From Deltaproteobacteria bacterium (GTDB taxonomy: Bacteria > Desulfobacterota > Desulfobacteria > Desulfobacterales > C00003060): 11,310 bases of DNA. The notes beneath the pieces are model-generated. The model was not told where the DNA came from and made no database searches. It was given only the letters and a program-made list of their open reading frames with translations. This document shows positions 6,245-11,310 of the stretch, one piece after another. The position numbers and the translations under genes are program-made. The stretch's first letter is position 1; every line of letters begins with the position of its first letter. The stretch lies in assembly GCA_003647435.1 (NCBI GenBank), contig QMMV01000033.1:1-11310 (forward strand), given 5' to 3'.

Positions 6245-7906
6245 TCAAGCCGAACTACCGCCCGGCTTTTGCCTCTTGCAGTCGAGTGCTGCCCGAATAA
6301 AGGAGACAAAAAGAGGATGCGGCTCCATCGGGCGAGACTTGAATTCTGGGTGAAACTGGCAACCAAGAAACCAAGGATGATCCGCTATCTCCACAATCTC
6401 GACCAATTTACCATCAGGTGATACTCCACTGGCAGTAAGACCTGCATTCTCAAGTTTTTCCCTGAAGGCATTGTTAAATTCGTACCGGTGACGATGCCTT
6501 TCTGAAATCTCCTTCTTTTTATATGCTGCAAAGGCAAGCGAGCCTTCCTTGAGTATACACGGATAGGCCCCCAATCGCATCGTTCCCCCCTTATCGGATG
6601 TAACATCTCTCTTTTGTACTTTCTGCAGTTTATAATCAAACCACTCTTTCATCAAATATATGACCGGAAAAGGGGTAGCCTTATCAAATTCACTGCTGTG
6701 TGCACCTTTCATACCCGCTTTATTGCGGGCGTATTCGACCACCGCCATTTGCATGCCAAGACAGATTCCGAAAAATGGTATCTTTTGTTCACGGGCAAAC
6801 TGGATCGCTGTTGTTTTACCTTCGATGCCGCGCCGACCGAAGCCACCAGGCACCAAAATACCATCCGCATTTTTCAGCCGCTCGCGACAATTCGATTCAT
6901 CAATAGTCTCTGAGTCGACAAAGTCGAGGTTTACTTTACAATCGTTGGCAATCCCTCCGTGGCAAAGTGCTTCATTGAGGCTTTTGTATGACTCCCGCAG
7001 GTGTATGTACTTACCCACAATAGCAATGGTTACTGAGTATTTCGGGTTTTTGATCTTTTCGACAAGCTGCTCCCACTTCTCCAATCGTGGTGCACGTGTC
7101 CAGATATTAAGCAATTCTATTATCTTGTCATCCAGTCTCTCCTGATGAAAAACAAGAGGAACTTCATAGATCGTCTCCACATCTTTAGCCGTGATGACCT
7201 GGTCGATATCTACATTACAGAACAGGGCTATCTTTGACTTGATCTCTTTTGAGAGAAAACGGTCCGTGCGGCAGAGGAGGATATCAGGCTGAATGCCAAT
7301 ACTGCGAAGTTCTTTCACGCTGTGCTGGGTCGGTTTCGTCTTTACCTCGGCGGCAGTGGGTATATACGGAACAAAAGTCAGGTGAACATAAATAACATTT
7401 TCTTTTCCCACGTCTGACTTGAATTGCCTGATGGCTTCTTGAAAAGGGAGGCTTTCGATATCTCCTATGGTCCCCCCTATCTCTACAATGAGCACATCTA
7501 CGTCTTTGGCCACCAACATTATGCTCCGCTTGATCTCATCTGTGATGTGTGGAATAACCTGAACAGTGCCGCCTAAATAATCTCCGCGGCGTTCTTTGGT
7601 TATGACTGAATAGTAGATCTTGCCCGTGGTGAAGTTATTGTCTCTCCCGAGTCTCGCGTGCGTAAATCGTTCATAATGGCCGAGGTCAAGATCGGTCTCG
7701 GCGCCGTCGTCTGTTACAAAGACCTCCCCATGCTGAAACGGGTTCATAGTGCCGGGGTCCACGTTAATGTAAGGATCCAGCTTTTGAAAGGATATCGTCA
7801 GCCCCCGACTTTCAAGGAGTGCTCCGATGGCGGCAGAGGCAAGCCCTTTTCCCAGAGATGACACAACGCCACCGGTGACAAAGATAAATTTGGTTGGATA
7901 AGACAT
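6245..7906 (-). CDS. pyrG: CTP synthase
   Basis: A 553-residue enzyme that makes CTP from UTP, ATP and glutamine in the cytoplasm, the last step of de novo pyrimidine nucleotide synthesis. The N-terminal synthetase domain opens with KFIFVTGGVVSSLGKG (6-21; K20 in the P-loop-like motif) and contains GGTIGDIESLPF. The C-terminal class I glutamine amidotransferase domain has GGFGRRGIEGK, the nucleophile C382 in FGICLGMQ, and the H519/E521 pair in FHPEF. Length and residue positions closely match known PyrG proteins. The ATG at 7904-7906 has AGGAGG 11 bases upstream. It lies downstream of the GlmS-like gene after a repeat-bearing spacer, and 89 bases before sdhC. All catalytic residues are intact. 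Confidence 0.97.
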   Translation of the reverse strand: MSYPTKFIFVTGGVVSSLGKGLASAAIGALLESRGLTISFQKLDPYINVDPGTMNPFQHGEVFVTDDGAETDLDLGHYERFTHARLGRDNNFTTGKIYYSVITKERRGDYLGGTVQVIPHITDEIKRSIMLVAKDVDVLIVEIGGTIGDIESLPFQEAIRQFKSDVGKENVIYVHLTFVPYIPTAAEVKTKPTQHSVKELRSIGIQPDILLCRTDRFLSKEIKSKIALFCNVDIDQVITAKDVETIYEVPLVFHQERLDDKIIELLNIWTRAPRLEKWEQLVEKIKNPKYSVTIAIVGKYIHLRESYKSLNEALCHGGIANDCKVNLDFVDSETIDESNCRERLKNADGILVPGGFGRRGIEGKTTAIQFAREQKIPFFGICLGMQMAVVEYARNKAGMKGAHSSEFDKATPFPVIYLMKEWFDYKLQKVQKRDVTSDKGGTMRLGAYPCILKEGSLAFAAYKKKEISERHRHRYEFNNAFREKLENAGLTASGVSPDGKLVEIVEIADHPWFLGCQFHPEFKSRPMEPHPLFVSFIRAALDCKRQKPGGSSA

Positions 7907-7934
7907 CTTACGAAGATCCTCCTATAATCTCATT

Positions 7935-7976
7935 GATGCTGGATGCTGGATGCTGGATGCTGGGTGCTGGATGCTG
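7935..7976. repeat. Heptamer tandem repeat, six copies of GATGCTG
   Basis: Six adjacent 7-bp units fill 7935-7976; five are exactly GATGCTG and the fifth is GGTGCTG. On the opposite strand the unit reads CAGCATC. The array lies in the spacer between pyrG and the GlmS-like gene. Arrays of this unit are, as far as I recall, found in spacers of several Deltaproteobacteria. A 7-bp unit breaks the codon frame, so a coding origin is unlikely. Confidence 0.93.
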
Positions 7977-8006
7977 GATATTTCTGGGTCATTTCGCTCC
8001 GCTCCT

Positions 8007-8048
8007 TACTGTCTACTGCCTACTGTTTACCGTTATCCGTTATCCCCG
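8007..8048. repeat. Second, degenerate heptamer array
   Basis: Six consecutive 7-base units can be read: TACTGTC, TACTGCC, TACTGTT, TACCGTT, ATCCGTT, ATCCCCG. They drift stepwise from TACTG-type to ATCC-type units. The array lies 30 bases after the GATGCTG array but is not in the same 7-base register. It looks like a decayed or evolving satellite and does not encode a supported protein. Confidence 0.72.
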
Positions 8049-8060
8049 ATTTCATCGGGG
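8044..8060. repeat. 7-bp perfect hairpin CCCCGAT-TTC-ATCGGGG
   Basis: CCCCGAT (8044-8050) and ATCGGGG (8054-8060) are perfect complements around a 3-base loop, 24-40 bases past the stop codon of the GlmS-like gene. No T-run follows on either strand, so Rho-independent termination is not supported. It overlaps the end of the degenerate heptamer array and may belong to the same intergenic repeat element, or stabilise the upstream transcript's 3' end. Confidence 0.6.
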
Positions 8061-8083
8061 TCAACGGCTAACATCTTAAGTGC

Positions 8084-11000
8084 TTACTGCTTCACCTGAC
8101 TGACAATAGCTTCTGCAATCTTTTCAGCAGATACCCCAAAAAGATCTTCCATCTCAAGCAGATTTAAATATTCATCCTTCCAGGCAAGACTTGTCTCTTC
8201 AACAAGATTTCGGATATGATCGTACTTGCCGCCCAAAGCATCAACCTTTTTTTTGAGTCCCACTTCTTTTTTGAATCCGATATTGAACAGCACAAGGTGG
8301 TCAATTCTTGTTCCGGTTGACATAACCGGAATTGCAAGAATATTTCGATTATCTCTTTTGCCCTTGCCAATAAAGACGTTGCCGTTCTTTATGATAATAC
8401 GCTTGGTACCTCGTAGCCTGTTGTCTGTCTCGACACGCGACACCAGCTTTGTTGAGCTTCCTTCCTTCTTGATAAGATGGATAGTAGAATTTTCAACGGG
8501 CTCTCCTAAAAAGCTCAGGTTCCCTATCCTGTACAGGGTTGTTCCTTTTATTTCGGCAATGACTTCCTGCAGACGTCTTAATACCAGGACATTGCTGGTC
8601 GTAAGCTGGTTCTTGTCGAAGCCATGCCTCTCGAGTGTTTCAAACAGAAGCCCTCCCACCTTTTCAGAGATTCTTGTGGTGCCAACTGTCACTGTTTTTG
8701 CCTGATGCTTTATCGCGTCGATAGGCCGGGCCATTTCGTTGATGATTTTTCCTGTACGCTCAAAAAATACCCTCAGCAAATTCGGCGCCGTTCCCTTCAC
8801 CCCGAAATCAAACTCGAAATCGGATACAGGAAGCCTTCCCGAAAGGTACTTTAGTAAAAGAGTAATGTCCGATGCATCACGGGTTGTCATGGCTGTTGTA
8901 TAGCGGTTTTTCTTTACCTTTTCCTTAAATGCCCTGTAAAACCGGGCTGTTTTTTCTCTGAATCCATCATCAAGCACGATTTCGTATATATCCTGGCCCC
9001 TGTCCATGGCGGCGAGGACGTGTTTATTGATCTGTTCCCGGGAGTGATAGAGAAATTGGGATTCCTCATTGATTGCCAGGGCTGCATAGTAGCCCCACAG
9101 GTGGCCGGTTAGCGTGTTTATTATGGGTGCAAACCTTTCCTTGACTTCGGGCACGTGAATGACCGCATCGGCATAAGGATCGAACCGATGCTCCCCTTCC
9201 GCAGCCACCACAATCGGTACGGCTTGATGGGCCTTGAATATGGCCGTGTCTTTCACGATGTCGCTGACCACATCTTCACGGTTGCCTGCAGCACAGATAA
9301 AGATTAAAGGCTCCGAGGAAAGATCTATGTGTTTTTTGTCTTCAACCACATCAGAGGAAATCGTCTTGTAACAAAGTTCGCTCAGCTTTATCCTGATCTC
9401 GTCCGCAGAGATCTTGTTCGGACCGCTTCCGACAACGGCCCAGTATTTTTTCGTAACCGCAAATTTCTCTGCCGAGCGCATAATTTCTTTCTGTTTTTTT
9501 AGCACCTTTTTCATGCAAGAAGGGAGCCTCCAAAGGTGCTCTATCTCTGCCACGACAAGCTCATCATTCAAGCTCCCCATCAGTTGGGCGAGCTTCAGAC
9601 TCAGGATGCTACCTGCTACAATCTGGCAGTAGTACGCCTTGGTGGAAGCTACTGACATTTCAATATCTCTTCCGGTACTTGTATAAAACACACCGTCCAC
9701 TTTAAAAGTAATGTCAGAGTCCCGCCTGTTCACAATAGCGAGCGTATAAGCCCCTCGCTTCCTTGCCATATCAACGGCACGATTGGTGTCGGTGGTGGTT
9801 CCGGACTGTGTTATTGCAATAACCAGCGTGTCCTCAAGACTGTCATCGAGCATAAATCCGCTGTATTCTGAGGCCTTCGGAGCTGCCACATGAGTATTCG
9901 TCCCTCTCAAATAGTATTTCAGCAACTCTGCACAGCCTGCAGCCGCTACCCCTGCTGTGCCCTGGCCTATAAAGAAGATCTTGCGAATCCTGTTTTGTCT
10001 CAAGGCCAATTCAAGGCGAGCCGGTATGACGGAAGCATCCAGGAGGATCTGTGGACATCTTTTGCCGTTTTTTTCAACAATCGCTATGCGGTCCTCCATG
10101 GTCTGTTCTACAGAGCGGGGAGATTCCGAGATCTCTTTCAAGAAATAGTGAGGATAGTTCTGCCGGTCGATGTCTCTTGTGGTGATTTTGGTTTCTTTGA
10201 TGTCTTTTTCAGAAAGGTTAACAGGTGTTCCATCGTAGTACATTGCCGTGATGCCTTCAAGGCTTCCCGCAGAATCCTGATCCAAAAGAAATATTTGTCC
10301 CTGTGTCCTGCCGGATGCCCCCTCCACCGTCCTTTCTCCATCTATCTTAATATAGCGAGAACTATCTTCCACAAAGCCGTATATCTCAGAGGCCGGCACA
10401 TAAGAGTCCTGGCCCAGGCCGATAAACATAGCTTGTCCGCTCCCTTTCTGCGCGAGGAAAACCTTCCCGGGAGCAAGGTCCGTTTGCACGGCAATGGCAT
10501 GAGATCCTTTGAAATCATTGACAGCAAGCCGAAATGATTCCTCGATTGGTTGATTTTTCTTAAGATACTTTTCTATCTGCAGCGGGATTATCTTTGTGTC
10601 GGTGGAAATCTCGGGTGCAATGGAGCGACCTGTCTCCCTTTCGTATTTGCGCTTCAGCTCCTGATAATTGTCAATATCGCCGTTGAGACAGGCAAAAATA
10701 AAGCCTGGGTTGCTGGAAGAGTCCCCGGACAGCCCTTGTCCCTCATTGTCGGAGCTGCCGGCTACCACGCCAAGATTGTCTACAGGATGGGAGTTGGGCT
10801 CGCTGATCTCGCCGACGGACGCCCACCGGGTATGGGCTAAGGTAGTCTGAGATAAGTGAGGAATCCTGATCAGGTGCTGAAATATGGTATCATTGGTAAC
10901 CTGGTTCCTCAAAAATTGAACATTATCACCGAGGCTTCCCACCTCGGCTGCAACCTTGTAAGTAAATACGAGCGAAACCCGGCCATCCCGTCTGCTGGCT

Positions 11001-11310
11001 CTGAGGCTGCGATTTACCAGGACATTCTCTTTTTGTCTTGCTTTGAATTCCTCCAGCAGAGATTCTGCTTGCAACTCTTCTTTGAAGCGCGCAAAATCGG
11101 CCTCGTCCAACACGAAAAGGATTGAAATACCAGCGGAATCCCTCCCCCTGACCTCAAGCCGATCGATGTTGTTAAAAACAAGGTTGATTTCTTTCAATGA
11201 CTTCAAAGTCCACCAGGGCAGATTATCGTATTTGTCAAGGCGCCCAAGGGCATCTATTTTATCAATATTTCGGAGAATGTCGTAGTTCAAAGACCACCGG
11301 ATATCCCTCA
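8084..11310 (-). CDS. Enlarged GlmS-like glutamine-fructose-6-phosphate aminotransferase (5' end beyond window)
   Basis: At least 1068 residues counted from a TTG at 11288-11290; the frame stays open to the window edge, so the true start lies outside. Canonical GlmS is near 610 residues. The glutaminase half shows RGRDSAG (48-54), HTRWA (153-157, R155), NG (203-204) and STDTK (229-233, D231). The nucleophile Cys1 must lie upstream and is unseen. SIS domain 1 (about 435-575) has GQGTAG, TQSGTT and EMSVASTKAY. SIS domain 2 (about 612-745) keeps E631, K635, E638 and H654, matching the isomerase residues E481, K485, E488 and H504 of E. coli GlmS. The canonical DQPRNLAKSVTVE tail is not directly after it; a similar AKTVTVG (K865) occurs near 864-870, and about 200 unrecognised residues follow. 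The likely role is glucosamine-6-phosphate synthesis for the cell envelope, but a different sugar substrate is possible. It is upstream of pyrG on the same strand. Confidence 0.85.
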   Translation of the reverse strand, partial: RDIRWSLNYDILRNIDKIDALGRLDKYDNLPWWTLKSLKEINLVFNNIDRLEVRGRDSAGISILFVLDEADFARFKEELQAESLLEEFKARQKENVLVNRSLRASRRDGRVSLVFTYKVAAEVGSLGDNVQFLRNQVTNDTIFQHLIRIPHLSQTTLAHTRWASVGEISEPNSHPVDNLGVVAGSSDNEGQGLSGDSSSNPGFIFACLNGDIDNYQELKRKYERETGRSIAPEISTDTKIIPLQIEKYLKKNQPIEESFRLAVNDFKGSHAIAVQTDLAPGKVFLAQKGSGQAMFIGLGQDSYVPASEIYGFVEDSSRYIKIDGERTVEGASGRTQGQIFLLDQDSAGSLEGITAMYYDGTPVNLSEKDIKETKITTRDIDRQNYPHYFLKEISESPRSVEQTMEDRIAIVEKNGKRCPQILLDASVIPARLELALRQNRIRKIFFIGQGTAGVAAAGCAELLKYYLRGTNTHVAAPKASEYSGFMLDDSLEDTLVIAITQSGTTTDTNRAVDMARKRGAYTLAIVNRRDSDITFKVDGVFYTSTGRDIEMSVASTKAYYCQIVAGSILSLKLAQLMGSLNDELVVAEIEHLWRLPSCMKKVLKKQKEIMRSAEKFAVTKKYWAVVGSGPNKISADEIRIKLSELCYKTISSDVVEDKKHIDLSSEPLIFICAAGNREDVVSDIVKDTAIFKAHQAVPIVVAAEGEHRFDPYADAVIHVPEVKERFAPIINTLTGHLWGYYAALAINEESQFLYHSREQINKHVLAAMDRGQDIYEIVLDDGFREKTARFYRAFKEKVKKNRYTTAMTTRDASDITLLLKYLSGRLPVSDFEFDFGVKGTAPNLLRVFFERTGKIINEMARPIDAIKHQAKTVTVGTTRISEKVGGLLFETLERHGFDKNQLTTSNVLVLRRLQEVIAEIKGTTLYRIGNLSFLGEPVENSTIHLIKKEGSSTKLVSRVETDNRLRGTKRIIIKNGNVFIGKGKRDNRNILAIPVMSTGTRIDHLVLFNIGFKKEVGLKKKVDALGGKYDHIRNLVEETSLAWKDEYLNLLEMEDLFGVSAEKIAEAIVSQVKQ

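Noticed and set aside
7935..8048. A CRISPR array.
   Set aside because: The units are 7 bases long and directly adjacent, with no unique spacers of regular length and no cas genes in the window.
7894..8079. A 61-codon + strand frame across the heptamer repeats, translating to a Cys/Trp/Leu-rich peptide.
   Set aside because: Its sequence is simply the translation of the GATGCTG and TACTGTC repeats. It overlaps the pyrG start on the other strand and has no family resemblance; such peptides are a known artefact of these repeats.
9890..10537. A 215-codon + strand frame opposite the GlmS-like gene.
   Set aside because: It lies wholly antisense to a well-supported coding region and the translated sequence has no domain character.

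Overview
The window reads as core-genome DNA from a mid-GC Gram-negative anaerobe. A sulfate-reducer-like member of the Desulfobacterota (former Deltaproteobacteria, perhaps Desulfobacterales) fits best. This is an inference from three things: a succinate dehydrogenase/fumarate reductase operon with one fused cytochrome b subunit, heptamer repeats in a spacer of the kind I recall from such genomes, and a greatly enlarged GlmS-like protein. I see no transposase, integrase, phage gene, tRNA, rRNA or CRISPR array.

Layout. Positions 1-125 hold the 3' end of a FabF-type ketoacyl synthase gene on the + strand. A small YggU/DUF167 gene (150-440, - strand) converges on it. A spacer of about 300 bases with a 10-bp inverted repeat follows. 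Next, on the + strand, comes a two-domain protein (757-2394) with an aminoglycoside-phosphotransferase-like half and a P-loop kinase half. Everything to its right is on the - strand.

Read in the direction of transcription (high to low coordinates), the - strand block runs: a very large GlmS-like aminotransferase (8084 to the right edge, 5' end cut off); a 177-base spacer with heptamer repeats and a hairpin; pyrG (CTP synthase, 6245-7906); an 89-base spacer with a 12-bp palindrome and a longer hairpin; then a tight cluster of cytochrome b, flavoprotein and iron-sulfur subunits of succinate dehydrogenase/fumarate reductase (6155 to 2771). A small unrecognised gene (2539-2781) overlaps the end of the iron-sulfur gene. 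A possible terminator lies at about 2410-2452, between this block and the convergent kinase gene.

How the genes work together. The three sdh/frd genes encode one membrane complex that links succinate/fumarate chemistry to the quinone pool. GlmS and PyrG both use glutamine-derived ammonia and both feed nucleotide-sugar and nucleic-acid synthesis, but their adjacency does not prove co-regulation. The FabF and YggU fragments are housekeeping.

The most unusual items are (1) the cytochrome b subunit, which shows an internal duplication consistent with an SdhC-SdhD fusion joined by an extra linker helix, and (2) the GlmS-like protein, which keeps the sugar-isomerase residues at canonical spacing but has large insertions, a displaced C-tail motif and about 200 residues of unrecognised C-terminal extension. 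I found no clear evidence for a wholly new defence or mobile system here.
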